Below, piece after piece: positions 14,247-27,300 of a stretch of DNA of 64,000 nt. The position numbers were made by a program, and so were the translations under genes. The stretch is from assembly GCF_036884655.1 (NCBI RefSeq), contig NC_088357.1:12689501-12753500 (forward strand), in the 5' to 3' direction. Within the stretch, counting starts at the first letter, position 1, and each line of letters starts with the position of its first letter. Under the pieces are notes generated by a model. The model was not told where the DNA came from and made no database searches. It saw only the letters and a program-made list of their open reading frames with translations. The stretch comes from Musa acuminata AAA Group (taxonomy: Eukaryota; Streptophyta; Magnoliopsida; Zingiberales; Musaceae).

Positions 14247-14640
14247 GAGCATTAATAGTTTATCTTATAACCCAACACTACCTAATATTTAATTTTTATG
14301 AAGGGATTTTTTTAATCAAATCGAAATATTTTTATAAAATAAAAATAAAAATAATCGATGTCTATTGACCCTGACTCTTAAGTTATTTAGACTGAATCAA
14401 TTTGCTTGACATAAATCAAACTAAATTGATTTAATAAAAATATAAATATTTAATTTATTCTTTTTAAGTCACTTCTTTTTTTTTTCCTTCAAATTCTATT
14501 ACACTGTCTTCTCCACTTCCACACTGTCTCCTCCCATTCCACCTCCACCATTTGGCTTCTTTCTCCTTACCCTCCTCTCTCTTAGTTTCCCTCTATCTCT
14601 ACCTCCTCCTCCTTATTCTCCCACTTCAAAAATTAATTAT
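11895..14640. other. Intergenic DNA downstream of PILS6
   Basis: No gene is recognised. The stretch holds the PILS6 3' UTR (end not fixed), a weak relative of the GGTACC repeat near 12006-12210 with a local duplication of ACAACTnATATTTAA, a 30-bp direct repeat (12881 and 12952), and (AT)n or (GT)n(AT)n microsatellites at about 13299-13318, 13344-13392 and 14207-14246. The rest is AT-rich and featureless. Confidence 0.6.
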
Positions 14641-15760
14641 CATAATTTTATATATATATAAAATGATGATAACATATTAACATATCATTCTAGTAATTTA
14701 TGAGAAATTTGAATAGGTTTGATAAAAATTCATACAAAAATTAATCACTCAAAATTCATTAAAAAGAAAGATAATAATATCAGCATCTCATCCTAATATT
14801 TCAAGAGAAGTTTTGATAGGCTTAATGAATTCAAAAAGTTAAACTCGAGTTATATTCTATCATAGATTCAACATAAAAATATCATATTTTAAAAATTAAT
14901 CATCTTAAATTCATACAAAAATTAAAAAAATGATAATAACATATTACCATCTCACCCTAATATTTCAAGACAAATTTGATATGTTTGATGAAATTTTAAA
15001 AAGTTACACTCGAGTCATACTTGATTATAGATTTAATAAAAAATATTTTTATTTAAAAAATTAATCACTCTAAATTTATATTATAATAATAATATATTAA
15101 CATTTTACCCTAGTAGTCCATGAAAAGTTTGGATAGGTTTAATAAGAATTAAAAGAGGTATACTCCATCATAGATTCATTTTATTTTAAAAATTAATTAT
15201 TCTAAATTTATTGAAAAAATAAAAATAAAAATAATAAACATATTAGCATCTCACATTATTAGTTCAAGAAAAGTTTGGATATGTCTGATGAATTTAAAGA
15301 ACTACACTTGATCATAGACTCAACACAAAATATCTTATTTCAAAAAATAATAATCATAAAAAATAAAAAAAGATAATAACATATTATTATCTCACCCAAT
15401 GGTTCTAGAAAAGTTTTGATATATTTGATGAAAATTTAAAGAGTTATACTTATGTTACACTCAATCACATATTCAACTTAAAAATATTTTATTTAAAAAT
15501 TAATCACTCTAAATTTATACAAAATAGAAAAAATAATAATACTAAACGTATTATCATCTCACCTTAATAGTTTTAGAAAAGTTTGGATAAAAATATATTT
15601 TCAACCCAAAAATACCTTTTAAAAAAATTATCCTAAAAAAATTAAAAAAATGATGCTAAATGTCTTAGAATAATAATAGAGTAATAGTTCCGAAAAAATT
15701 ATGAAATGATTTGATAAAAATATATTGATTATGCTCGAATTACACTCATTCATAAATTTA
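14640..15760. repeat. Degenerate tandem array of about 150-bp units
   Basis: A recurring block AAcATATTAnCATCTCACCCTAATAGTTC starts near 14671, 14777, 14938, 15090, 15237, 15378 and 15545. Each is followed by AAGTTTGGATA, TTTGATGAA, a CTCGATCATAGATTCAAC-like phrase and AAAATTAATCACTCTAAATT. Spacings are roughly 106-167 bp, mostly about 150. Copies are strongly diverged and AT-rich. No coding potential is seen. The array ends about 280 bp before the MDR gene start. Confidence 0.75.
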
Positions 15761-15828
15761 GTAAGATTTGATCGGATCCATTTAGATCGGACCTAACTCG
15801 ATCCAAAATGCTCCAATCCAAATCACCT

Positions 15829-15857
15829 CGATCGAATCGAATCGAATCGAATCGACC
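15829..15857. repeat. Short (GAATC)n pentamer tract
   Basis: About five consecutive GAATC/ATCGA units sit upstream of the MDR gene. They may lie in its promoter; no function can be read from them. Confidence 0.8.
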
Positions 15858-16011
15858 CATAAAAATATCATTTAAAATAAATACATAAAAAACATCATCA
15901 ATACGACCGGCTTTTTCTTGATAAATTGCCTATTTAGAAGGAAAAAAAAAGCACAAATCACGACCTTTACATATATGCAATTTTGCCAACCCTCGCACCG
16001 TCTCCTACACG

Positions 16012-16031
16012 ACTCTCTCTCTCTCTCTCTT
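16012..16031 (+). promoter_or_regulatory. (CT)n tract just before the MDR start codon
   Basis: A run of CT dinucleotides ends a few bases before the ATG at 16039, so it is probably in the 5' UTR. CT/GA runs at this position are common in plant leaders and can bind GAGA-binding (BPC) factors. Its role here is inference. Confidence 0.55.
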
Positions 16032-16038
16032 CACTGTC

Positions 16039-19000
16039 ATGGAGGCGCTTGTCTGCATGAAGCTCGGTGATCCCACCGTCCCCATGACCTCCGATTCGTC
16101 CCCGATCGCGGCGGTCACCAAATTCCACCCCGTCCCCGCGATCTCCTCCTCGACCTCGGTCCGAGTCCGGATCCGGGCCACGAGCCTCAACTTCGCCAAT
16201 TACCTCCAGATACTGGGCCGTTACCAGGAGAAGCCCCCCCTCCCCTTCATCCCGGGCTCCGACTACTCCGGCGTCGTCGAATCCGTCGGAAGCGGCGTCT
16301 CCAGGTTCAAGGTCGGGGATAAAGTTTGCTCCTTTGCTGCCCTCGGGTCCTTTGCCGAGTTCATTGTCGTCGACGAGAAAGACCTGTGAGCTCTCTTTTG
16401 CTTGCCCTCTCTCTGATGCTCGACTTTTCGATTCATTTTGACTAGGTTTTCTTTATAAGAAAGGGTGATTCGATGATGGAGGAACTCAACTCTTCAATCC
16501 TCAGGGATTCATTTTGAGCGAAAAGATTAGTATTTTGTGTGGTGTCGCATATAGTTGACTGCGTCGTGTCGAAAATTTGGAGGGCTATTTTGTTGAATAT
16601 TTCTTATGCCATTTAATTTTATGCATAAAAATATAAATCCTAATTAAGCACTACCCCAGAATTTCATAGTCGTTTACACTCTAATGATGTCAGAATACAT
16701 ATATAAAACATGAACTTAGTGGAAAATAAACCAACAGTCCTTTTTCATGCTTTCAAGTAATTTAGAGAAAGAACATCAAATTATTGTTATGAAGAATTTC
16801 AGGAAGCTTATGATCATAATCAAAACTTAATTATTGGGAATTTATTGATCATTGGTCGGGGTTATGATTATGCATTGGTTATTCGATGGAAGTAGTTGCA
16901 AGTTGATAATAAAATGCTGAACATGTGCTTTGTTGACTACCCAAGCCCACTTCAGGTTTCTTAGACAAAATTTGATTAATCAGATCGATCTAATCTTGTT
17001 GCTACATGGGTTCTGGAGAATAGATTCTTAGTGCCCGAGGGATGTGACCTAATTGCTGCTGCTGCTTTACCTGTCGCTTTTGGGACTTCACATGTAGCTC
17101 TTGTTCATAGAGCGCAACTAAAACCTGGTCAGGTTTGTCTTTCTCTAAATATTTTCTTATCTTTTTATCAGTTCAATTTAACTAGTGGTACTTGAACTGA
17201 AGTCAAACCTCATTAATCTTTCATATTAAGATAGAATATTTTTTTTTTTTGCATTTATGAGATTAGCTTCTTGCAGTGTCGTGCTTAAATTGATTAAATT
17301 CATTTTGAGTCACTGGATCTACATTTCTAATATCCGAAAAATCATGGCAAGATGTGTACAAAGAATAAAATAATATTTTAAAAGTAAATAATCTGAGAAA
17401 AAAAACATGATACTATCTTAGATTTCAGACTATAATCTGAGTCTAGTTTTTCCTTTTTATTCCAAAAATCAGTAGGTATATGTTGTTGCAATTTCTCCGT
17501 TCTGTTGCAATTACTTTGTTCTAGATTTTAGTGGAGAGAGGACAAGTTTCTAAGATGAAGAAGAGCCCATGAGCTAAATGCATCATATTCAATGATGAGC
17601 AGCCACATTCAAAAATGAAAATCATCAATTGTCGCTTGCTGATAAAGTTAACGCTATAATACTTCCAAACAAAAAGTATTCTGTACCATTAGAAAGAAGA
17701 AGCTTTGCACCATATTATATGATGTTGTTGACTTGGTAGGTAATGTTTGAAGATATTGTAAACGAAAATGTATATAACAGGACAGGACATCTTGGACCAA
17801 CAAAGAAATATGGTCATGTTTTAGTGAAAAAGGGGCATGATCTGAGAAAGCATAATAAGTGGAATCAGGCTTTGATAAATTAAGAAAAATTATAGATGGA
17901 CATAAGAATTGCAAGAAACAGAATACACGTTGAATGAGCTGGTTTGTGAGCATATATCGCATCATCCCTAAACAAGAGTCGGGTACAGAATACTGCAACA
18001 TAAAGCATAGTCATTTTGTTTCTTGTTTTTGCCAACTGTAAAATCATATTGTTGCTTACAAGCATGCTAACTACAATAACCAAAACCTTTACGACATCTT
18101 AAAGCTTTGGTTTTCTGTGTTAAATTTTCAATACTTAATATGCACAATCACATGCTTTTCTGGTTTACCAATGATTTTTGCAACTAATAGCGAATGGGAC
18201 AAGCCAACTACAACTTATCTGTCACAAACAAGATCAACAATTGTAACTCGTCTGCCACACAAACAATACCAACATTATATCTTTAAGATGATTAACACCA
18301 AACAAGTATGGAAAATTGTAGGTACTGCTTGTCCTTGGTGCCGCTGGTGGTGTTGGTATTTCAGCTGTGCAGATAGGAAAAGTTTGTGGGGCAATTGTTA
18401 TTGCTGTCGCAAGGTTAGTTTGAAATCCAAGCATTACGATGTTGCATTTATTGAGTCTTTTTTCTGTAATACGATTTGCTTGTCTCAGAGTCAAGGAATA
18501 CATCTAAAGTTCATCTGAACACCAAATTTCAGGGGTGATGAAAAGGTGCAATTTCTCAAGTCACTGGGTGTCGATTATGCCGTTGACTTGGGAAAGGGGA
18601 ACATCATTGAAAGTGTGAAGAATTTCCTCAAGTCGAGAAATCTGAAAGGAGTTGATGTTCTATATGATCCAGTTGGGGGTAAACTTACAAAAGAGTGCAT
18701 GAAGCTTCTTAACTGGGGCGCAAATATTCTTATCATTGGATTTGCAAGTGGTGAAGTTCCAGTCATCCCAGCAAATATTGCTCTTGTGAAGGTAGCGATC
18801 ATAGATTATCTACACGAATTGGATATGGACGGCCACATCTTTTTCATGGATTTACTGTTCGTTGTGATTGTTTGTTCATGGTTATGCATTTTTTTAAGGT
18901 TTAACTATGCTTTTTGATGCCTAGTCAATTTTTATTATCTTCTGGTAATTATGGTTGAATTTCTAGTGGCTAACATAAGTTTCAATTTTAAACCAATAGA

Positions 19001-19989
19001 TTAGTTATGTAATAATCTTGCTGATTAAACAAAATTTCAACATTTTTTGTATGGAGCATTGTGATGAAGGTAGGTATGTGTTGCCAAAGAAGTGTGTTTT
19101 TTTAACCAATTTCAGTATACAAATGTATGCAATTTAAATAAGGTTCCACCTTTTTGTAGTATAAATGGGTGCAGGGTGTCGATTTCTAGTGTTTGAAAGA
19201 AAGTTTGTTCTTTTTCTTGATCATTGGTAATTTCTTGTTTTTCTTTAAAGAATATATGTTAGTGATAACTTATTATCTTGTGCAATTTGCTCCAGAACTG
19301 GACAGTTCATGGACTTTATTGGGGCAGCTACAAACTGCATCAACCACATATCCTAAGAAACTCTCTTGAGGAGCTGTTATCCTGGTTGTCAAAGGGGTTG
19401 TTAACTGTTCATATATCTCATTCCTATAGTTTATCACAGGTATCAACTCATGTTAACTTGGTTTAGACAAGAATATCTTCTGTAGTTGAACGTGATTGTT
19501 TTTTAAGCTTTTGCATATAACTTGAATGTATTTCATTTACATGATGTCTTAGCTGAGAATTGTAAAGTAAAATCCATGAGAAAGTTGAAAGTTCTCTAGA
19601 TCATCAGAACAGCTGTTGCAATTTGCAAGATATTGATGCAGAATTATTCATTTGTTTTTGACCATGTCATTGTAAGCTTGCTTCGAGGACAGATACCTGT
19701 CCTGAGTCACTGACAATCATCTTGGGCACCATTTTATGCAGTTGAAACCTTTTGATGATATAAAATCTGTACAGCCAATAAAATCACTTGCCTATTTTGG
19801 TAGTATGTTATTTCCATCTCTCAATTTTTTTTTGCAGCTTTGCTGGTTATGTATCGAAGAGACTCACGTACCCTGTTCTTTTTCAATTGACAGGCAGATC
19901 TGGCTTTTGCTGCTATTAAAGATAGGAAAGCCATTGGCAAGGTGATGATTGCTTTAGGGGGCTCCACTGCAGGAAGATCAAAGCTCTGA
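16039..19989 (+). CDS. Quinone-oxidoreductase-like MDR protein (6 exons, 348 aa)
   Basis: Exons are 16039-16385, 17024-17132, 18322-18413, 18533-18791, 19296-19439 and 19894-19989 (1047 nt), all GT-AG with frame kept. The protein begins MEALVCMKLGDP. It has an N-terminal GroES-like half with SLNFANYLQILGRYQEKPP and PFIPGSDYSGVVESVG. The cofactor-binding Rossmann core LGAAGGVG is at about residues 157-164, followed by GVDVLYDPVGG and NWTVHGLYWGSY. The zinc ligands of classical alcohol dehydrogenases are absent, as in zeta-crystallin-type NAD(P)H:quinone oxidoreductases. Sequence and length closely resemble the plant group that includes Arabidopsis At3g56460. The real substrate is not known from sequence. 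The C-terminus ends SKL, a canonical type-1 peroxisomal targeting tripeptide, so peroxisomal import is likely. No lesions are seen. Confidence 0.94.
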
Positions 19990-21353
19990 TATGCCACAGG
20001 ATTGTAACAGGTAGCAGCAGATGGTGCAGCACAAATGATCTCTGTAATAAATGCAGGTAAACATTTGTTGTTTGCTCGCAACTTCTGTTAAATGATTCCG
20101 GGTTACTGCATTTTAAGATTCCTATGTCGCTGGATATAAAGTAAATACTGAAAAACTCCAATGCCGCATAATCGATGAAAGTTATTTATATAACATGGAG
20201 ACTTTCCAACCACCTCTCATGTTTCTTTTAACATATATTAATCTTCGTTCGTGTAATCATTCTTGTATTGTTTGGCGTGCCAGATACCCTAGTGATCCTC
20301 ACAATGTTGTGGGAGCTGCAACTATATTTCAGTGGGATTTAGATCGAGGGTTTTTCACATTGTTATAATGGTTGGTTGTTGTGTTGGTTGCTTTCGATAC
20401 AACAATCGTCAATAACTGTATCTATCGAGTGGTGGCCTCTGTGAAGGACTTGTGGTAAGTTAATTTGGCCTCCTCTTAAAGGATCAGCTAATGTGGAGTG
20501 TCTCAAGAAACGAACTCCATGTCCTTTCATTGTGGTTTAGTATAAATATTGCTCAGCACTGCTGATGGATCATGCAGTTTGATATTATGCTCATTTTTAT
20601 TCGTTTGTTATTTGATTTAGAGATATTAAACGGTAAAATCAATATATCATCCAAGATCTTGTTCTCGTAATTATGTAAAAGATCGTTGAAATGGATATCA
20701 CACAGAGTTTTAAGAGTCTTGCTTTACATGGATAAATAATGAAAGAAAATACTTGTAGTAGGTTTGTATGTCACTTCAAGGTCTTATTATTTGATTTAGT
20801 GGCTTTAGATTGTAAAAATTGATGTCATCATAAGATTGCTGAAATGGGTTTCGATTTGAAAATTAAAATCTTTCTTAAAAAAATTACTGTGACAAGACAT
20901 TGATCGTTTAAATTATAATATACATGTGTTAAGGTGGCATTGATACTACAATGACAATTAGTATAAGCAAGATCGAACGTCCTACTAGAAATTAATAAAA
21001 ACAACTAACTTAATAAAAAATTTTATTATATCCATGGAATTAATCCCAAGTGATTATGATTCTGCGGTCATCTTAATAGAGATTCTATTTCATTATATTT
21101 GTATTGACATTATTATTTTCTTTTGGGGCATCATTCTGCCAGTGAATAGAGCTAATTAAATGCAAAAAAAAAAAACATGGCATGATCAACAAGAAATGAA
21201 TCGATATATCAGCAGATCACCAGTATCAGATGAAGTTGCACTTACTTCGGAAGGTTTTTACAAAGGTAAAAAGGAAGGGTCAAATCACAGTCAGGTGTGC
21301 AGATTGAGCAGAGCAATCCGCCAAGTTGCGTACTTTTCAGTGGCTGATGGCAA
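19990..21353. other. Convergent intergenic region between the MDR gene and ATG18
   Basis: This stretch holds the 3' ends of two convergent genes, MDR (plus) and ATG18 (minus). It is AT-rich. No further gene or repeat is recognised, and the polyadenylation sites could not be fixed. Confidence 0.6.
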
Positions 21354-24300
21354 TCAGATTTTTTTCAACAGGCGCATATGATCCTGTTGTACCATCTGCC
21401 CGCCCTTCACCTGGTCAAATGTGCACTTATAGAAGCTGGAGCCAAAAAGAGGAAAGAAAGAAGAAAGATATTTAGTGCGGATACACAGATCAGATCCCTG
21501 AATAAATCGAGCTGTCGCAATAAGCTTCAAAGAACACAAAGGTCTACTCAATTGCGTATTACATAAGGACACAACATAAACCAGAAGAAAGCAAGTATCT
21601 AAAGCAAGACTACCAACCCTTTTGCTATAGAGAACAGACATGGTATCAAGTCGCTGCAAGCTTAAATTAGATGAGTGTATTTTTCTTTTCTAGGTTCTAG
21701 CTTCAATTCTTTACCCTTGCTAATCCAGGAAGTAAAATAAAGCAAAAAACAAAACAAAACAAAATACTGAGCAATCACAGGCTAAAAACATTTGTCGTGC
21801 ACTAAGCCACAGAAGAAAGGTGCAAGGTGTAAAAGTTCTGATTCTAAACTCGATCAAGACTCCATTCTTCTATGTTTTACCTTTTCTTTTTGTTCCTAAA
21901 TTTCTTTCATTCTTTGAAAGGAAATAGTTTGAATCTTAGTGGGATCCTTATAGAGAATATAAACTTCATATTTTGGTTTCTTAATTGGAAACAATACTAC
22001 ATCCGTTACAGTCCCAGGAAGTCTGAACACGAAATTGAGCGGAATCAATTTTGAGAATTCATATAACAATAGAGTCAGAACACTAAATTTTTACCAGCAA
22101 TCAAATCTAACAGTCTTAAAGATTATTTATCTTTCTTCTTGGCCCCATAATCGCTCTTTTCTCTCTTCTTGTGGGTGTTATTCTAATTGTGTTCCAACAA
22201 AGCTTCTTTATGCTTTCCAAATCAAAATCATAGTATAAGATTGGAGCAGTACCTGCCATCCATTCCAACAATCATAACTGTGTCTTGAGCATCAAATGCA
22301 GCAATATGGTATGTCTCTTCTGCTAGATGGAACTGAGCGGATGACCATTCAGAACGGAAGTACTTTGGTAAGACACCTGATGATTGCAGTTTACATAAAT
22401 GATTCCTTTTTACCAAATCATACATCTATAATGAGAAGCGCAAAGTATTAAATGGATAGTCAAAAAGTTTTAGTTCCTTTTTTCACATTCTAATGCATCG
22501 CACTGTCAGTAATGGAAAGCAAATTGTAGTTCTGTATTAAGTAGTTGGCATTTTTCCCTTGGTTTTTTGCCCCTTTTTATGTCCCGTAAGCCTGTGGGTA
22601 ACATAGATTAGCTAGTCAACATTTTCATCTGTTCCAACACATGAGAACAAACTACACTTAAACTTCAAGTTCTAAGTTTTAAACCATATGATGTATGTGG
22701 AAATGCTCCAGTAGGTTGCAGTATTAAAACTTAATCATCAATTTCCATGACAAAATGATAGAATGAAAACCTGCAATATATGTAGAGATAAGTCAACTAC
22801 TAATCACCTTGGAAACCATGAACTATAGCTCAAAGAAGCTCTACATCTTTTAACTCAGCATCAGATAAGGTCTTAAGTACAAGTCCAACAACAGTTTCAA
22901 CATATGATATCTACCGAGTGGTAAATCAACTTGTGCAACCTGCTATCAGTAAATAACAATAAGAGTAATAATAGTAGTAGTAGCAGTAGTACTAGTAATA
23001 ATAATAATAATAATAATAATGAGTAATGTGCTTCATTATCGGTGCTTGGTTATACCGGTGTTTACTGGTTCAACTGGTATCTGATATAGCCCCGGACTGT
23101 CATATGCATTTTAGAAATTGTAGCTAAGAAAAACAACTACATCTAAACAAACTGGTGACATTATTCTTACGGTTTCAATCAAAGGTTCAGATGTGACGCT
23201 TTAAAGTTTCATGATATGTTATTTACTCTTCCAGAAATTCAAATTTCCTATAACCCTATAAACTTTAGAAATCCCACCTTCCTGTCAGATATCATTAGGA
23301 CCCAGGTTGACGGTTAGAATTGCGAGTCACTAAAGTTAATCTTAAGCGATTACAAGATCACTCTATACAGCCAGATGTTCAACAACTATCATGGCCAATG
23401 ATTGGACAACTATCAGGGGCTTAAATGTGTTGCTTAGGTTTGTAAGAGTATATATAAGAACTTTTTTAGTGTACAGGAAATTCCTATCCTTCGCAACACA
23501 TATTTTCCCCCAATCAAAACATAAACTACATAGAACAAAATGGAAAAAAGAAACACAACGGCACGAATCATCTCACTTTTTATAAAATGGAATGATGAGT
23601 TAGTGTTGCCTCCAGTTTTCGCAGAGATGAGGGCATTCTGCTGCACATTTCCTGGAATTTGAGCAGCTACAAGCTGGGTGGAAGCATCTCCTCGAGCAGC
23701 TATAACTCGAAGACTGAACACATGGACAGTCCCTTTATCACTAGAGACTGCCAGCCACTGTGCATTTGGAGAGAAAGAAATGCTATATATATCAGCCCTA
23801 TCTAGTCCTCTGCGTACCTACAATTTTGTTAATTTATCTGACATGAGTAATTAATACATATCAAATCTGCAAAAATAGAGTAAGAACTGAAATGGACATA
23901 GAAGCAAGTAAACAAGCAAATTCAACAACACACGTCAGAATTATCATCATATTTGGTAACAAGCATGATGAGGAGATACAAAATTCACTAAACAAGATAA
24001 GGCCACTTTGAGTAAACAATCCTCATTGTGAAATCATTGGCTCACAAACTAGGGAGGTTAGGGAGGAAAGGGAAGAAAATGAAAAGTAAACAGAAAAAGA
24101 AAAAATTGTGCATCTACATATACCCGGTCCTTCATCTTATCTCCCTCATAACTCATTGACTTGGAGTAGCCACTGCAGATATGACTTATATTCCATGAAC
24201 TTTAATTCTTAAGCCTCAAGTTCAAACCACACCATGGATGTGCAGTAATACTCCAAACAAGGGTTACTAATAGGTCAGGATTTAACCTGGATTCAACCTA

Positions 24301-27300
24301 ATCGAAGATTGGGGTCTCGGATTTACACTCAAATATTTCTGTTATGATAATTCTGAGATTTGGCATGGTTTGATCCATCATGAAATACTTTTCGAGAAGG
24401 TGGAACAAATTTGTCCTATACAAAACAAGTGAAAGATGTTGGTAGTCCAATACTTAAAATTAGCAGTACACAACCAGTTTTCATCTTCTAAACATACAAC
24501 AGGACCTATGGAACCTGGATATCCAGAATCCAAATTGATGAGAATATTTTCCTGTGTCCATAATATCATAACTTTTGTGCTTAATCATTTATGGTCAATT
24601 CTTGAAGATTTAGACTTTTTCGATTTACTTTGGTGTATTCTTGGTGATTTTAATTGTATTTTAGACCCACAGTGTCCTTTTCCAGCCAATGTTCCTACTC
24701 GATGTTTTCGAGATTTTATTAAACATTGTGGTCTAATTGATTTGGGTTTTTTTGGTTCTAAGTACACATGGTGTAATAATAGACATGGTTCTTCTCGTAT
24801 ATTAGTCCATCTTGATTGTGTTTTTGGTAATGTGAATTGGATGCAATTCTTTGGTCATTATTTAGTATTTTATTTACCTAGACAATTTTCGGATCATGCT
24901 CCTTTAAAAATGAAGTTACTTCCTAATACAACTCCTACGAAACTTATTTGTTTTCAAAATTTCTGGACCTATTATCTTGAAACTGCTTACTTAGTTACCA
25001 CTATCTGGACCTGTCCCTCCACTATATACAGAGATCCCCTTAATGATTTCCACCACAATCTGTGTAAGACTATAATTGCTTTTTCCACTTGGAATAAGAA
25101 GTGCCTAGAAATGTTGGAGCACAGACTGAATTCTACCAATGAATCCACAACTGCTTTAGAAGCTTCTTTAGATTATTCTTAACCTTCAGATCATGACTGC
25201 CAACAGCTTAAATGTCTTTATAATTATCACCTTAGCGCTACTTAAACAAATCAATCTCAAATGGCGGGCTAATAATTTTATCTTAGAAGGTGTAATTTTA
25301 TAAAGGATATCAATGACAATAAGAATATTTTATCTATCTTTAATAAGCATTACATTAATCTATGGAACTATCAGCCACCTGTTAACTCCACTACTCCTTG
25401 GCTTTCTTTGGAGAACTCAAATTCTAACATTTAGTCTACTCTTATTCAACCTTTCTCACTTACCGAAATACATTAGACTGTTCTTTCCATGAGGCTTGAC
25501 AAATGCCCAAGACCTGATGGATTTATGGGAGAACTTTATAGATCTTTTTGGGACATTATTGCCCTTTCCATGCATAATGTCTTTAATTGGTTCTTTCATC
25601 ATAATTTTATCCCCCTAGTTGGACTAAGACCTTTTTTACTTTTATAATAAAGTTAAAAATCCAACCACTATAAATCATTTTAGGCCTATTGCTTTATCAA
25701 ATGTAAACAATAGAATCCTTTCTAAAGTTCTCACAAACCAACTAAAATCATTCGTTCACCTTTTCAATGGGGAGAAATCGACCTTTATTCTAGGCCGAAA
25801 CATTCATGATAATATATTGATTGCTCAAGAAGCAATATACTCTATATATTCTTCTACAGGTAAAAGCCCACTGGTCATAGTTAAAATTGATTTAGAAAAA
25901 ATCTTTGATAGACTTTCATGGGATGCTATTATGTAAGTTCGTACTTTAATGAATTACCCACCTAAATTATGCAATGGATTTATTCTTGCATCTCCTCTTC
26001 TTCCTTCTAATTTCTAATTAATGGTCAGCTTTCTTGTCCTTTCAAAAGTCATTGTGGGGTGAGACAAGAGGACCCCTTGTCTCCATATCTATCATTCTAT
26101 CTATCCTGGTAGCACAGACCTTTACACACCTAAACCAAGCCACATCTCAAAGAAACTTATACCCTTCCACTTTAGCTCTAATTGTCAACTTAGTTATATA
26201 ACGATTACAGATGATACTTTATTATGCTTTAGAGCTAAAAAAAAATTATGTCAAACAATCAACTCCATTTTCTCGATTAATGAGATCTTAACAAATCAAA
26301 GAATTAATCCCACTAAATCAGAGATATATTTCCCTAAATCTACTCCCAGACATGTTAAAAATAATATTTGTTCCCTTTTCAGCTTCAAAGAGGGTAATTT
26401 TTCCTTCAAATATCTTGGAGTTATGGTTTCTCCAAGACAATTATCTTCTTCTTACCATGATGACCTTCTTAACAAAATCCAATCCAAATTAGCCCATTAG
26501 CAGCATAATTATCTTTCACAAGCTAGTCAGGTGGTCCTAATTAAATCAATTCTCAATTCAATTCCCATTACATACATTTAGTGTAACTTCGATGCCTATA
26601 TCGATGTTACATAAAATTAAAATTTTGAGTAAAACTTTTTTTGATAAAATAATATTTCAAAAAAATTGGTTGCATCTCATTAAATGGGACACTATTACAA
26701 GAACTAAAGATTTAGGGAGCCTTGGTCATCAGGATTTAAATTTGTTTAAATTTTCTCTTCAAGCACCTCGAATTCTTCGCTACTTAAACAATGATCAAAC
26801 CCTTTGGTCCAAAATTATGCATGCCAAATATAATCCTATCCATCCTCGAACAATGTTAACTTTAAATAAATCTAGCTAGGGATGCAAACTACGCTACATG
26901 GCTATGCATGAATTGCAAAATGATTTTTTTAAACGAATTAGAGATGGTACACTTACTGGAATATCCAGTTGCTATTGAATTATTGTGGTCCCTCACTAGT
27001 TTAATCTATTACATCTATAGAAATTGATCATTTGCCTTCTGATACTGTATTGGTTTGTAGAGAATTATTTCAGGTAAGGCTACTAATAAGGCTGCTTACT
27101 ATTTGCTTAATCATTATGATTCAGTTCTTGATCAAACCTGGTATGACTAGCATAACCTTTGGAGATTACTTGCATCCCTACATATACAGACCAACTAATA
27201 GGCTTAGTAATACAAACCTAAGCCATACTGTTACTTGCCCCATTCAACACCTATTCTTTCAGTGTCCATTTTCCTCAAGTGTCCGGACCTATTGAGAACA

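Noticed and set aside
16005..16199. Minus-strand frame over the MDR first exon
   Set aside because: Shadow of a GC-rich coding exon; the plus-strand frame matches a known family and splices correctly.
24436..25182. 248-codon plus-strand open frame as a host gene
   Set aside because: Its first part is ATG18 intron DNA upstream of the LINE junction at 24575, and the rest is LINE endonuclease.
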